DNA of 64,000 nt from Amycolatopsis coloradensis (GCF_037997115.1 NZ_CP150484.1:3553252-3617251), one strand, 5' to 3'. Counted from the first letter of the stretch, positions 18,175-27,313 are shown. The notes: generated by a model not told the origin, from the letters alone. Program-made: numbers and translations.

Positions 18175-18855
18175 GTGACGAAGCTTCCTGTCCGGTTCGC
18201 CGGTCTGGGTACTGCAGCCGTTCTGATCGGGGTGGTCCTTTCGACGCCGGCGACGGCCAAGGACGCGTTCCCGGCGTTCGGGTTGCCGTTCGAGGGCGGT
18301 CAGCGGGTCTATTCCGCGGGGATCCACTCGGACAACGGGAGGTCCGGAGTGAAGAACGCCATCGACTTCAGCCCCGGGGACAGGACCGTTCGCGCCCCGC
18401 TGGCGGGCACGGTCCGGATCCAGCACTGCTCCGGCGGCGACTGGGTGACCGTCGACCACGACGGCGGCTGGCGGACCGGGTACTACCACCTGGAGGGCAT
18501 TTCGGTCACCGACGGCCAGAAGGTCGCCCCCGGCGACGCCCTCGGCCGGACCGGCAACGCGCTGCCCTGTGGTGGCAGCAGCACCGGCGCCCACGTGCAC
18601 TTCACCCTGTGGACCCTGCCCACGGCTGCGGCGCAGAGCGGCGATTCGCGCGACTTCGGGGTCGGCGCGGGCAACTGGAACGGCCTGTCCTACGACGAGG
18701 TCTCGACCAAGGTCGCCGAGGCCTACGGCGAAGCCGTCGACGGCAAGACCTTCGGCGGCTGGCAGTTCGCCGCGGGCACCGATCAGTACTCGGGCACCGC
18801 GACCGAGGTCTCCTCCCGCGCGACCATCCCGCTGCCCGGACGATTCCGGGTCTGA
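18175..18855 (+). CDS. Secreted M23 (LasA-type) metallopeptidase
   Basis: This 226-residue protein begins with a signal peptide (about 1-28, cleaved near ATA-KD). The peptidase region carries the LasA-subfamily spacing of zinc ligands: H51 and D64 (13 residues apart), then H140 and H142 in GAHVHFTLW. H105 in YYHLEG is a further active-site His. Such enzymes cut glycyl or peptide cross-links in cell walls or proteins. The short HxxxD motif of ordinary M23B enzymes is absent, which supports M23A. GTG at 18175 follows AAGGAG. It is monocistronic with a strong terminator behind it. Confidence 0.87.
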   Translation: MTKLPVRFAGLGTAAVLIGVVLSTPATAKDAFPAFGLPFEGGQRVYSAGIHSDNGRSGVKNAIDFSPGDRTVRAPLAGTVRIQHCSGGDWVTVDHDGGWRTGYYHLEGISVTDGQKVAPGDALGRTGNALPCGGSSTGAHVHFTLWTLPTAAAQSGDSRDFGVGAGNWNGLSYDEVSTKVAEAYGEAVDGKTFGGWQFAAGTDQYSGTATEVSSRATIPLPGRFRV

Positions 18856-18859
18856 CCTG

Positions 18860-18893
18860 CCGTTGCCCGGCGCGGCGCGGCGCCGGGCAACGG
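18860..18893 (+). terminator. Strong hairpin terminator after M23 peptidase gene
   Basis: CCGTTGCCCGGCGC (18860-18873) and GCGCCGGGCAACGG (18880-18893) form a perfect 14-bp stem with a 6-base loop, 4 bases after the stop codon, followed by TACTTCC. Confidence 0.75.
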
Positions 18894-18982
18894 TACTTCC
18901 CGCTTGCGGAGCACGTGAGCGGCGTCTCAAGATGCGGACGAGGGCTGGCCCGATCGCCCGCCCGTCCGCTAACTTCGTTCGT

Positions 18983-19095
18983 AGGTCACGAGTGTCAGCG
19001 TCAAGCCCCGGCTAGCTGACCGGCAACCCTCCTACCGCGGTGGGGTGCCCCGGGTGAGGACCTGGCTCGTCGCGTGGTGCGACGGGCAAGCGCGG
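18983..19095 (+). promoter_or_regulatory. SAM-IV riboswitch
   Basis: The segment starting AGGTCACGAGTGTCAGCG, then CAAGCCCCGGCTAGCTGACC, GGCAACCCTCCTACCGCGG, TGGGGTGCCCCGGGTGA, GGACCTGG and a terminal CTCGTCGC/GCGACGGG hairpin matches the actinobacterial SAM-IV aptamer in order and spacing. It lies directly upstream of the class V aminotransferase gene. S-adenosylmethionine binding should lower expression of that gene. Boundaries are approximate. Confidence 0.9.
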
Positions 19096-19130
19096 GATCC
19101 TCGTCGGGTCCCCTGACCCGGAGGATGACG

Positions 19131-20495
19131 ATGACTCTCGCTCTCGAACGCACCAGCGCTCCCGCTGAAGTCGCTGAAACCGTTGCCACGCACCAAATCC
19201 CGACGGTCGCGTGCGCCGATCTGCGGGTCCCGCTGGTCACCGGCGGCGACATCGGCTACGCCAATCTCGATCACGCGGCGAGCGCCCCCTGTCTGGACAA
19301 GGTGCGTGCCGCGGTCGACGAATTCCTGCCCTGGTACGCCAGCGTGCACCGCGGCGCCGGGTTCGCCTCGCAGGTCTCGACCAAGCTTTACGAACGCACG
19401 CGCGGAATCCTGCGCGGCTTCGTCGACGCGCGGTCGACCGACACCGTCGTGTTCACCCGCAACACCACCGATTCCTTCAACCTTCTCGCGCGCAGCCTGC
19501 CGAAGCACACGTCGGTCATCGTGTTCGACACCGAGCACCACGCCGCGCTGCTGCCGTGGAAGGGACCGAACGTCCGCCGGATCGAAACCCCTCGGACCCG
19601 CCTCGCCGCGGTGTCCGCCGTGGACGAAGCGCTCGCGGACTGCCCGCAGGGCCCGCGCCTGGTGGTGCTCACCGGAGCGTCCAACGTGACCGGGGAACTG
19701 TTGCCGGTCAAGGAGATCGCGACCGTCGCGCGGCGGCACGGCGCCCGGATCGCGCTCGACGCGGCGCAGCTCGCGCCGCACCGCAAGATCTCGATCCGCG
19801 ATCTCGACGTCGACTACGTCGCGCTGTCGGGGCACAAGCTGTACGCGCCTTTCGGTGCCGGCGCGCTGATCGGCCGCGCCGACTGGCTGCGCGCGGCTCA
19901 TCCGTACCTCGCCGGTGGCGGCGCGACGAAGCTCGTCACCCGTGACTCCGGAAACCTCGGCGTGGTCTGGAATTCCGGCGCCGAGCGGCACGAAGCCGGT
20001 TCGCCCAACACCGTCGGCGTCTACGCGCTCGGTGTCGCCTGCGAGACCCTGGCCGCGAACTGGGACGGGATCGTCGCCCACGAGGAGGAACTGCTGGCGC
20101 GGCTGCGTCGAGGCCTCGCCGCCATCCCCGGTTTCGCCGAACTGCGGCTGTTCGACGCGCCGGTCGACCGGGTCGGCACGCTCAGCTTCGTCGTCGACGG
20201 CTTCGACCCGGGCTGGCTCGCCGCGGTGCTGTCCGCGGAGTACGGCATCGGCGTGCGGGACGGCGCGTTCTGCGCGCACGTGGCGACGAAGCGGCTGATC
20301 GCCGCGGCCGGTTCGACGGGGCAGCAGGCCGTGCGGGTCAGCCTCGGCCTCGGCAGCACCACCGAGCACGTGGACCGGATCGTCCTGGCGCTGCGCCAGA
20401 TCGTCGCCCGCGGCGCGCGCTGGCAGTACGAGAAGCCGGAGGGCCGCTGGGTGCCGGAGAACGATCCGCGCGAACTTCCCCCGTTCTGCGCCTGA
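19131..20495 (+). CDS. Class V aminotransferase, cysteine desulfurase-like
   Basis: This 454-residue PLP enzyme of the SufS/CsdA/NifS superfamily has the PLP lysine at K236 in LSGHKLYAPFGAGAL. C381 in VRDGAFCAHV occupies the place of the catalytic Cys loop of cysteine desulfurases. Other motifs present are LDHAASAPC at the N-terminus and TGASNVTGELLPV. Sulfur transfer from cysteine, or a related C-S lyase step, is likely, and the SAM-IV riboswitch ties it to methionine/sulfur metabolism. Starts at 19125 and 19131 both follow CGGAGG; 19131 has the better spacing. The exact substrate cannot be read from sequence. Confidence 0.88.
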   Translation: MTLALERTSAPAEVAETVATHQIPTVACADLRVPLVTGGDIGYANLDHAASAPCLDKVRAAVDEFLPWYASVHRGAGFASQVSTKLYERTRGILRGFVDARSTDTVVFTRNTTDSFNLLARSLPKHTSVIVFDTEHHAALLPWKGPNVRRIETPRTRLAAVSAVDEALADCPQGPRLVVLTGASNVTGELLPVKEIATVARRHGARIALDAAQLAPHRKISIRDLDVDYVALSGHKLYAPFGAGALIGRADWLRAAHPYLAGGGATKLVTRDSGNLGVVWNSGAERHEAGSPNTVGVYALGVACETLAANWDGIVAHEEELLARLRRGLAAIPGFAELRLFDAPVDRVGTLSFVVDGFDPGWLAAVLSAEYGIGVRDGAFCAHVATKRLIAAAGSTGQQAVRVSLGLGSTTEHVDRIVLALRQIVARGARWQYEKPEGRWVPENDPRELPPFCA

Positions 20496-20514
20496 CCCAC
20501 TACCCTCACCCGGC

Positions 20515-21150
20515 ATGGGGAACGAACGACCGCGTTACTGGTTTCCGCTGGCGTTGCTGGGTTTCGCTCAGCTGATCGTGGTGGCCTTCGGCGGGATGTG
20601 GTCCGGGGGCTGGTTCGCCTACGCGCCCGCCGGTGAACAGCAGTTCCTGACCCAGAATCTTTACGGTGTCGGTGATGGTGGGGTTTTCGGATCCTTGCGC
20701 GGGGTCGAGATGAGCCGCGAGAACGCGGCCGCGCTGGACATGTCGTTCGACATCGCCGGCCGGAACGACGACTGGCTGTTCGCCGTTCTCGCGGTCTACC
20801 TCGGCACGGTGCTGTTCTACGTCATCCGGACGAAGACCATGCGCTGGTGGAAGGTCGCCGCGATCGCGCTCGGCGGACTGGTCGCCATCGTGCTGGCGGA
20901 TCTGGTCGGCTACTGGGAATTCGATCTCGACGGTGACACCCGGAGCGCGATCCTGCTGACGCTGGGCCTGGTCGGGCTCGCCTGGCTGGAGCGCAGCGTG
21001 CTGGTACTGGTCGTGGCCGCGGCGTTCGTGCTCTGCGCGGTCGTGCTCGCGCAGGGACAGCTCGCGCTGGTGCTTTCGTCGCTGGTCGTGCTCGCCGGGG
21101 CGTTCGCGGCCCTGCTGAGCAGGCCGAAGACGGCCGCCGAGGAGTCCTGA
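20515..21150 (+). CDS. Membrane protein of unknown function
   Basis: This 211-residue protein has a first membrane helix (about 10-29) and an extracytoplasmic segment of about 65 residues (WSGGWFAYAPAGEQQFLTQNL...). About five further helices follow (about 89-205), closely packed, with many Val/Leu/Ala residues. No known family is recognised. ATG at 20515 lies 19 bases after the preceding stop, so it may be co-transcribed with the SAM-IV-controlled gene. lspA follows after 24 bases. Confidence 0.75.
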   Translation: MGNERPRYWFPLALLGFAQLIVVAFGGMWSGGWFAYAPAGEQQFLTQNLYGVGDGGVFGSLRGVEMSRENAAALDMSFDIAGRNDDWLFAVLAVYLGTVLFYVIRTKTMRWWKVAAIALGGLVAIVLADLVGYWEFDLDGDTRSAILLTLGLVGLAWLERSVLVLVVAAAFVLCAVVLAQGQLALVLSSLVVLAGAFAALLSRPKTAAEES

Positions 21151-21174
21151 ACACGCTCAGTGGACAATGGGGCG

Positions 21175-21738
21175 GTGAGTACTGAGCCCGAAACGGCGCC
21201 ACCGTCGCCACCGCTGCCCAAGAAGCGCGTCGCCGTGGTGTTCGCCGTCGCCGCGGTGCTGTGGGGGATCGACCTCCTCACCAAGCAGATCGCCGTGTCC
21301 ACGCTGGAGGGCAAGCAGCCGGTCGAGTTCCTCGGCGGGCTCGTGTACTTCCAGCTGGTGCGCAACCCCGGTGCCGCCTTCTCGATGGCGACCGGGCTGA
21401 CCTGGGTGCTCGCGCTGGTCGCGATCGCCGTCGTGATCGCCATCGTCTGGCTGTCCCGGCGGCTGCGCTCGGTCGGCTGGGCGATCGGCCTCGGGCTGGT
21501 GCTGGCCGGCGCGCTCGGCAACCTGACCGACCGGATCTTCCGCGCGCCCGGCCCGCTGCAGGGGCATGTGGTCGACATGATCTCCGCGTTCGCGCCGAAC
21601 GGACAGGGCTGGGCGATCTTCAACGTCGCCGACTCCGCGATCTGTGTCGGCGGCGTGCTCATCGTGATCCTCTCCCTGCTGGGCAAGGACTACGACGGAA
21701 CGTCTACAAAGGACAAAAAGAAGGCGGCGAGCGAATGA
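21175..21738 (+). CDS. lspA: Lipoprotein signal peptidase (signal peptidase II)
   Basis: LspA removes signal peptides from diacylglyceryl-modified prolipoproteins in the membrane. It has 187 residues with four membrane helices. The two catalytic aspartates are in GALGNLTDR and FNVADSAI, and [11 protein letters not shown] is conserved. Two GTG starts are possible; 21175 (VSTEPE...) gives the more usual N-terminus, while 21160 would add five residues, and neither has a clear Shine-Dalgarno. The C-terminal tail is Lys-rich. Its stop overlaps the pseudouridine synthase start (ATGA), the usual lspA-rluD pair. Confidence 0.96.
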   Translation: MSTEPETAPPSPPLPKKRVAVVFAVAAVLWGIDLLTKQIAVSTLEGKQPVEFLGGLVYFQLVRNPGAAFSMATGLTWVLALVAIAVVIAIVWLSRRLRSVGWAIGLGLVLAGALGNLTDRIFRAPGPLQGHVVDMISAFAPNGQGWAIFNVADSAICVGGVLIVILSLLGKDYDGTSTKDKKKAASE

Positions 21739-22661
21739 GCGCGCGGATGTTGCCCGTTCCCGACGGGCTCGACGGCATGCGCGTCGACGCGGGGCTGGCG
21801 AAACTACTGGGGCTTTCCCGCACGGTCGTGGCGGAGCTGGCCGAATCCGGTGAGATCCTCCTCGACGGCAGGCCCGCCGGGAAATCGGACCGGCTGACCG
21901 CCGGCGGACTGCTCGAAGTGACGCTGCCCGATCCGGCCTCGGCCGTCGAGGTCGTCGCGGAACCCGTCGAAGGCATGAAGATCCTGCACGACGACGACGA
22001 CATCGTGGTGATCTCGAAGCCGGTCGGCGTCGCAGTGCACCCGAGCCCCGGCTGGGCCGGGCCGACCGTCGTCGGCGGGCTCGCCGCCGCCGGGCTGCGC
22101 ATCGCGACCTCGGGCGCCGCCGAACGCCAGGGCGTCGTGCACCGGCTGGACGCCGGCACCACCGGCGTCATGGTCGTGGCGAAGAGCGAGCACGCGTACA
22201 CCGTGCTGAAGCGGGCGTTCAAGGAACGCACCGTCGACAAGGGCTACCACGCCATCGTGCAGGGCCACCCGGACCCGACACGCGGCACCATCGACGCGCC
22301 GATCGACCGGCACCCCCGGCACGACTACAAGTTCGCCGTCGTCCAGGGCGGGCGGCCCAGCGTCACGCACTACGAGGTCGTCGAGGCCTTCCGCGCCGCG
22401 TCGCTGGCCCAGATCAAACTGGAGACCGGGCGCACGCACCAGATCCGCGTGCACTTCTCGGCGCTGAAACACCCGTGCGTCGGCGACCTGACCTACGGTG
22501 CCGACCCGGTACTGGCGCGCAAGCTCGGGCTCTCCCGGCAGTGGCTGCACGCGAAGACGCTCGGCTTCGCCCACCCGGCCGACGGGCGCTGGGTCGAGTT
22601 CGAGTCGGAGTACCCGGACGACCTGGCCAACGCGCTGCGGATCCTGCAGGACGAGAACTAG
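21735..22661 (+). CDS. RluA/RluD family 23S rRNA pseudouridine synthase
   Basis: This 308-residue protein has an N-terminal S4 RNA-binding domain (about 14-75, [23 protein letters not shown]) and a catalytic RluA domain. The catalytic D139 lies in [17 protein letters not shown]. The conserved [15 protein letters not shown] and [10 protein letters not shown] are also present. RluD-type enzymes modify helix 69 of 23S rRNA; assignment to that exact site is inference from its lspA linkage. ATG at 21735 overlaps the lspA stop by 4 bases. The expected dnaE does not follow; a hairpin cluster and a leftward gene do. Confidence 0.93.
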   Translation: MSARMLPVPDGLDGMRVDAGLAKLLGLSRTVVAELAESGEILLDGRPAGKSDRLTAGGLLEVTLPDPASAVEVVAEPVEGMKILHDDDDIVVISKPVGVAVHPSPGWAGPTVVGGLAAAGLRIATSGAAERQGVVHRLDAGTTGVMVVAKSEHAYTVLKRAFKERTVDKGYHAIVQGHPDPTRGTIDAPIDRHPRHDYKFAVVQGGRPSVTHYEVVEAFRAASLAQIKLETGRTHQIRVHFSALKHPCVGDLTYGADPVLARKLGLSRQWLHAKTLGFAHPADGRWVEFESEYPDDLANALRILQDEN

Positions 22662-22713
22662 GCGCGAGTCTCGCCTGGATGTCAGGAGGGGCGAGTTCCC
22701 TCGGCTGAGCCAT

Positions 22714-22730
22714 GTGAAGGGGGCCTTCAC
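22714..22730. repeat. Short hairpin of the GTGAAGG family
   Basis: GTGAAGG (22714-22720) and CCTTCAC (22724-22730) form a 7-bp stem with a GGG loop, 52 bases after the rluD-type stop. It looks like a minimal or decayed copy of the larger element 58 bases further on. Confidence 0.6.
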
Positions 22731-22788
22731 GCGCACCCCGTCGTGACGTATGGGGTTTCTGTGACGGTTGAGGCGATCGGCGGTCCGT

Positions 22789-22831
22789 GAAGGCCTCCTT
22801 CCCTACCCTCAAGGTAGGGAAGGAGGCCTTC
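22789..22831. repeat. Intergenic hairpin: 19-bp perfect stem
   Basis: GAAGGCCTCCTTCCCTACC (22789-22807) pairs perfectly with 22813-22831 around a CTCAA loop. The first ten bases equal those of the element at 1125-1162 after its GT. It lies between the convergent rluD-type gene and the leftward AsnC-like gene, and could terminate both. Confidence 0.8.
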
Positions 22832-22881
22832 GCTACCGACGCTCGCCAGCGCCGTGAAGGCACTGCGAGCCACCGCGCGCG

Positions 22882-23865
22882 TCAGTCGTCGATCGACCAG
22901 GTCAGCGTGCGCTCGTCCGGCTCGGGCCGCGGTGACCAGCGCACGGCGACCACGCGCGTCGAGTCCGGCAGCACGTAGACGGTGTGCCCGCCCAGGGTCT
23001 CCCCGGGCCGGACGCCGATCTTGTGCGGCGGCCGCGACGTCAGCGAGACCGGCGCCTTCGCGATCGGCTTGCCGTCCGCGGTGAGCAGTTCGAGGTAGTT
23101 GTCCGGGAGCGACACGAACGGGATGTTCCCGCGGTTGGTGATCTCGGTGTGCACCACGACCGACCGTTCCCCGGCTTCCAGCGAGTAGCCCGCGGCGCTG
23201 AACAGGTAGTCCGCCGGGTCCTGGACCTCGAGAAGCTGGACGGTGAGCTGCTCGCCCTCCAGGCCCTGGGTCTCCATCACGTCACCGGTCCGGCCCTTCT
23301 TGCCCTCCGGGGCGGGCTGCGGCGTGACCTGCTGTTCGTCGCCGCGTGCCCAGGACGCGGTCTGCGGGACGCCCCAGGTGCTCATCACCGGGTCGGCGGG
23401 CGCCATCGGGGGCGGCGCGAACTGCTGCTGCGGCGGGGCGGGCGGTCGCGGAGGCGGCGCCATCGGCTGGCGTACCGGGGCCGACGGCGGGCCGGGGTAG
23501 CGGCCCGACGGCGTGCCGTGCACGTTGTACGCGCCCGACGGCGTCCCCTGGACGTTGTACGGCCCGGAGGGGGTGCCCTGGACGTTGTGCGGTCCCGAAT
23601 GCCCCGGCGGACGCTGGGGCTGCGGAGGTTGCTGGGGCTGCTGAGCCCAGGAAGGCGGCGCGCTCGCGATGGCGGCCCGTAGCCCGTTCGGGTCGCTCTC
23701 CACGCCGACGAGCAGCGGCAACCCGCTGCCGGAGAGGGCGACCAGGCGGTACGCGACCTCGCGCGGGTCCATCCCGACCTTGGCCGCGAGTTCGTGTACG
23801 GCCGCCTTGCCCAGGTCCGCGAGGGCGGCGAGCAGGCGGATGTCCACGGGATCGGTCACGGCCAC
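22882..23865 (-). CDS. Protein with AsnC-like winged helix, Pro-rich repeats and DUF4352-like C-terminus
   Basis: This 327-residue protein has three parts. Residues 1-65 look like a winged-helix/AsnC-type N-terminus (LAALADLGKAAVHELAAKVGMDPREVAYRLVAL). Residues 72-200 are a Pro/Gln-rich low-complexity linker containing three tandem NVxGTPSGxY repeats. Residues 205-327 form a beta-rich domain (LTVQLLEVQDPADYLFSA, VVVHTEITNRGNIPF, SLPDNYLELLTADGK) resembling DUF4352-type immunoglobulin-like domains. No signal peptide is seen, so it is probably cytoplasmic. Function is unknown. It is divergent from the DUF885 gene. Confidence 0.8.
   Translation of the reverse strand: MAVTDPVDIRLLAALADLGKAAVHELAAKVGMDPREVAYRLVALSGSGLPLLVGVESDPNGLRAAIASAPPSWAQQPQQPPQPQRPPGHSGPHNVQGTPSGPYNVQGTPSGAYNVHGTPSGRYPGPPSAPVRQPMAPPPRPPAPPQQQFAPPPMAPADPVMSTWGVPQTASWARGDEQQVTPQPAPEGKKGRTGDVMETQGLEGEQLTVQLLEVQDPADYLFSAAGYSLEAGERSVVVHTEITNRGNIPFVSLPDNYLELLTADGKPIAKAPVSLTSRPPHKIGVRPGETLGGHTVYVLPDSTRVVAVRWSPRPEPDERTLTWSIDD
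23497..23586 (-). repeat. Three tandem 30-bp repeats coding NVxGTPSGxY
   Basis: Copies at 23497-23526, 23527-23556 and 23557-23586 share the pattern GTAxxGxCCCGACGGCGTxC and end CACGTT or GACGTT. They encode the decapeptide repeat in the linker of the AsnC-like protein. Copy number could vary between strains. Confidence 0.8.
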
Positions 23866-24001
23866 GTCCGGGAACGCTACCGTCTCGCTCCCGGCGCCGC
23901 GGGGAGAGGCCGTCCGAGTGCGGCAAAACCCGGCTTCGGTAGTACGCGGTCTCCATTAGGGTCGGGGATACCGCCTCCATCGACCTCCGGGGAAAGAAAA
24001 C

Positions 24002-27000
24002 ATGAGCGAAGTCTCCGCCCTCGCCGACGAGTTCGTCGAAGCCCTCTTCGACGCCGAGCCGGTCATGCCCGCTTTGCAGGGCTTCCGTCCGGAATCGACC
24101 GGGCTCAGCGATCTCAGCGAGGCCGCGGGGGACGCCTTCCGCGCGCGGCTGGCCGGGTTGGCCGAGCGGGCCGAGGCACTCGCCACCGACGGTTTGAGCG
24201 CGGAGGAGAAGACCACCCGTGACGTCCTGATCGCGATGGCGCGGGCGAGGATCGCGCTGCTGGACTCCCGGTTCGTCGAGTTCACCGTCAGTGACCTGTT
24301 CATCTCGCCCGCCGCCGAGGTGCTCACCGTGCTGCCGATGATGTCGGTCGGGACGGGCGCGCAGGCCGAGGCGCACCTCGGGCGGATCGCCGCGATCCCG
24401 GAGTACCTGCGGCAGGCCGCGCAGCGGCACCGTGACGGCGTCGCCCGCGGGCTGGTCCCGGTCGCGTACCTCGTCGACGCCGCCGTCGCGTACCTCGACC
24501 GGCACCTCGCCGAGCCCTCGGCCGATCCGCTGCTGCGCCAGCCCTCGCCCGACGACGACTTCGAGACCCGCCGCGCCGCCCTGCTGCGTGACGTCGTCCG
24601 GCCCGCGATCGCGGAGTACCGCGAGGTGCTCGCGAAGGAGATCGCGCCGCACGGCCGTCCCGAAGACAAGCCCGGCGTCTGCTGGCTGCCCGACGGCGAG
24701 CGCATCTACGCCCTGCTCGCCGAGATGCACACGACGACCGACCGCACCCCGCGTGAGCTGCACCAGACCGGCCTCGACGTGATCGCGGGCCTCGCCGCCG
24801 AATACCGCGAGTACGGCTCGCGGGTCTTCGGCACCAGCGACCTCCAGGAGATCTTCACCAAGCTCCGCACCGACCAGGCCCTGCGCTGGTCCGGTGCCGA
24901 CGAGATGCTCGACTCCGCCCGCGCGGCCATCACCAGGGCCGAGGCCGAGGCGCCGAACTGGTTCGGCCGGATCCCGCCGCAGCCGTGGACGGTCGAGCCG
25001 GTTCCCGCCGAATCCGCGCCCGGCGCGCCCGCCGCGTACTACATGTGGCCCGCGGTCGACGGCTCCCGGCCCGGCATCTACTTCGCCAACACCCACAAGG
25101 CGGAGGAGCGGTTCCGGCACGCGGCGGAGGCGACGGCGTTCCACGAGGCCATTCCTGGCCACCACTTCCAGCTGAGCCTCGCGCAGGGGCTCACCGAGCT
25201 CCCGCTGCTGCGCCGCATCGGCGACTTCACCGCGTACGCCGAGGGCTGGGGCCTGTACACCGAGCGCCTCGCCGACGAGATGGGCCTGTACTCCGACGAC
25301 GTCGCGAAGCTCGGCATGCTGACCATGGATTCGATGCGCGCCGGACGGCTGGTCGTCGACACCGGGCTGCACGCGCTGGGCTGGAGCCGCCGCCAGGCGA
25401 TCGACTTCCTCACCGAGAACACGCCGATGGCGCCGGTGGAGATCGAGTCCGAAGTGGACCGGTACATCGCCTTCCCCGGCCAGGCGCTGTCGTACATGGT
25501 GGGACGGCTGGAGATCCAGCGCATCCGTGCCGAGGCCGAGCTGACACTGGGCAGCCGGTTCGACATCAAGGCCTTCCACGACGTCGTGCTCGGCGGCGGT
25601 GCGCTGCCGCTCTCGGTGCTGGACGGCGTGGTCCGCGACTGGGTCGCCGGCCACGGCGACACCCCGAACGGTCTCGCCGACGAGCTGATGGAGCTCAAGT
25701 TCGAGGAGCTTCCGCTGTGGCGCTCGCTGCTCGGGCTCCCCGGCGACGAAGGCGCGCTGCCCGATCCGAGCGCGGAGGCCGCGGCCGCGCAGCGCGCGAC
25801 GGCGGTCGCCATCGCCGAGCGCGCCGAAGCCCTCGACATCGAAGGGCTTTCCCCCGCCGAGGTGGTCACCCGCGAGGTCGTGATCCAGCAGGCGAAGGCG
25901 ATGGTCGACGTCCTCGATTCGCGGGCCGCGGAGTTCTCGGTCAGCGATGGGCTGGCCTCGCCCGCGCTGTTCATGCTCAACGAACTCTCGGTGCTGTCGC
26001 TGAACGACGAGGAAAAGGTCCGCGGCTACCTGAAGCGGCTGGAAGGCATGGGCGCCTATCTCGACGCCCTGATCGTGCGCCAGCGCGCGGCGGCGGCCGA
26101 CGGGCTGGTCCCGCCCGGCTTCCTCGTCGAAGGCGGGATCGCCTACGTGGAGCGTTACCTCGGTGACGAGGCGGGGGATCCGCTGGCGCTCACCGCGTCC
26201 GTTTCCGTGGAGGGCTACGAAACCGAACGGGACCGGCTGCTGGCCGAGGTCGTCCGGCCCGCTTACACGCGGTACCGCGACTTCCTCGCCGACGAGCTGC
26301 GTCCCGTGGCGAAGCCCGAAACCGAGCCGGGTCTCTGCGCGCTCCCTGGCGGGCAGGAGAAGTACGCCGCGCTGATCCGGGCGCATACATCCACCGAGCG
26401 CAGCGCGCGGGAGCTGCACGACACCGGCCTCGACATGATCGCGAAACTGGCCGACCAGTATCGCGAGCTGGGCGAGAAGATCTTCGGCACCAAGGATCTC
26501 GACGCGATCTTCGAGCGGCTGCGCATCGACCCTGCCCTACGCTGGCGGGACGGTGAAGAACTGCTCGACGCCGCGCGTGACGCCATCACCCGCGCCGAAG
26601 CCGTCGCCCCGCAGTGGTTCTCGACCGTGCCCGAGGAGCGGTGCCAGGTCGAGCCGGTCCCGCCGGCCGAGGCGCCCGGCGGCACGCTGGCGTACTACAT
26701 CGAGGCGTCGCTCGACGGCTCGCGGCCGGGCACCTACTACGCGAACACCCACGAGGCCGAGCAGCGCCCGAAGCACACGAGCGAGGCGATCGCCTTCCAC
26801 GAAGCCGTTCCGGGGCACCACTTCCAGATCTGCATCGCGCACAAGCTCAAGGGCCTGCCGATGTTGCGCGGGCACGCGGACGTCAACGCCTACGTCGAGG
26901 GCTGGGGGCTCTACTCGGAGCGCCTCGCCGACGAGATGGGCCTGTACTCCAGCGACCTGACCAGGTTCGGCATGCTCACCCAGGATTCGATGCGCGCCGG

Positions 27001-27313
27001 GCGGCTCGTCGTCGACACCGGGATGCACGCGCTCGGCTGGAGCCGTCAGCAGGCCGTCGACTACCTGGCCGAGAACACGCCCATGGCCAGGGTGGAGATC
27101 GAGGCCGAGATCGACCGCTACGCCGCCGTTCCCGGGCAGGCGCTGTCGTACATGGTGGGGCGGCTCGAGATCGAGCGGATCCGTGCCGAGGCCGAGGCCG
27201 CGCTCGGCGACCGGTTCGACATCAAGGGCTTCCACGAGGTCGTGCTGAGCAACGGGATCCTCCCGCTACGGGTGCTGGACGACGTGGTGAAGGCCTGGGT
27301 GGCCGCGCAGTGA
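24002..27313 (+). CDS. Tandem-duplicated DUF885 putative metallopeptidase
   Basis: This 1103-residue protein has two consecutive DUF885 units (about 1-555 and 556-1103). Each has the zinc-peptidase-like motif HExxPGHHF: H381EAIPGHHF and H933EAVPGHHF, 552 residues apart. The halves align closely along their length, for example EGWGLYTERLADEMGLYS and EGWGLYSERLADEMGLYS, and DSMRAGRLVVDTG in both. Single-unit DUF885 proteins are about 550-600 residues, so this is an in-frame fusion of a duplicated gene. No signal peptide is seen. Peptidase activity is inferred from the motif; the substrate is unknown. ATG at 24002 follows GGGGAAAG. Confidence 0.88.
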   Translation: MSEVSALADEFVEALFDAEPVMPALQGFRPESTGLSDLSEAAGDAFRARLAGLAERAEALATDGLSAEEKTTRDVLIAMARARIALLDSRFVEFTVSDLFISPAAEVLTVLPMMSVGTGAQAEAHLGRIAAIPEYLRQAAQRHRDGVARGLVPVAYLVDAAVAYLDRHLAEPSADPLLRQPSPDDDFETRRAALLRDVVRPAIAEYREVLAKEIAPHGRPEDKPGVCWLPDGERIYALLAEMHTTTDRTPRELHQTGLDVIAGLAAEYREYGSRVFGTSDLQEIFTKLRTDQALRWSGADEMLDSARAAITRAEAEAPNWFGRIPPQPWTVEPVPAESAPGAPAAYYMWPAVDGSRPGIYFANTHKAEERFRHAAEATAFHEAIPGHHFQLSLAQGLTELPLLRRIGDFTAYAEGWGLYTERLADEMGLYSDDVAKLGMLTMDSMRAGRLVVDTGLHALGWSRRQAIDFLTENTPMAPVEIESEVDRYIAFPGQALSYMVGRLEIQRIRAEAELTLGSRFDIKAFHDVVLGGGALPLSVLDGVVRDWVAGHGDTPNGLADELMELKFEELPLWRSLLGLPGDEGALPDPSAEAAAAQRATAVAIAERAEALDIEGLSPAEVVTREVVIQQAKAMVDVLDSRAAEFSVSDGLASPALFMLNELSVLSLNDEEKVRGYLKRLEGMGAYLDALIVRQRAAAADGLVPPGFLVEGGIAYVERYLGDEAGDPLALTASVSVEGYETERDRLLAEVVRPAYTRYRDFLADELRPVAKPETEPGLCALPGGQEKYAALIRAHTSTERSARELHDTGLDMIAKLADQYRELGEKIFGTKDLDAIFERLRIDPALRWRDGEELLDAARDAITRAEAVAPQWFSTVPEERCQVEPVPPAEAPGGTLAYYIEASLDGSRPGTYYANTHEAEQRPKHTSEAIAFHEAVPGHHFQICIAHKLKGLPMLRGHADVNAYVEGWGLYSERLADEMGLYSSDLTRFGMLTQDSMRAGRLVVDTGMHALGWSRQQAVDYLAENTPMARVEIEAEIDRYAAVPGQALSYMVGRLEIERIRAEAEAALGDRFDIKGFHEVVLSNGILPLRVLDDVVKAWVAAQ

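Noticed and set aside
22847..22862. Third GTGAAGG word after the 22789-22831 hairpin
   Set aside because: No second arm is found within 60 bases, so it is not counted as a repeat copy.
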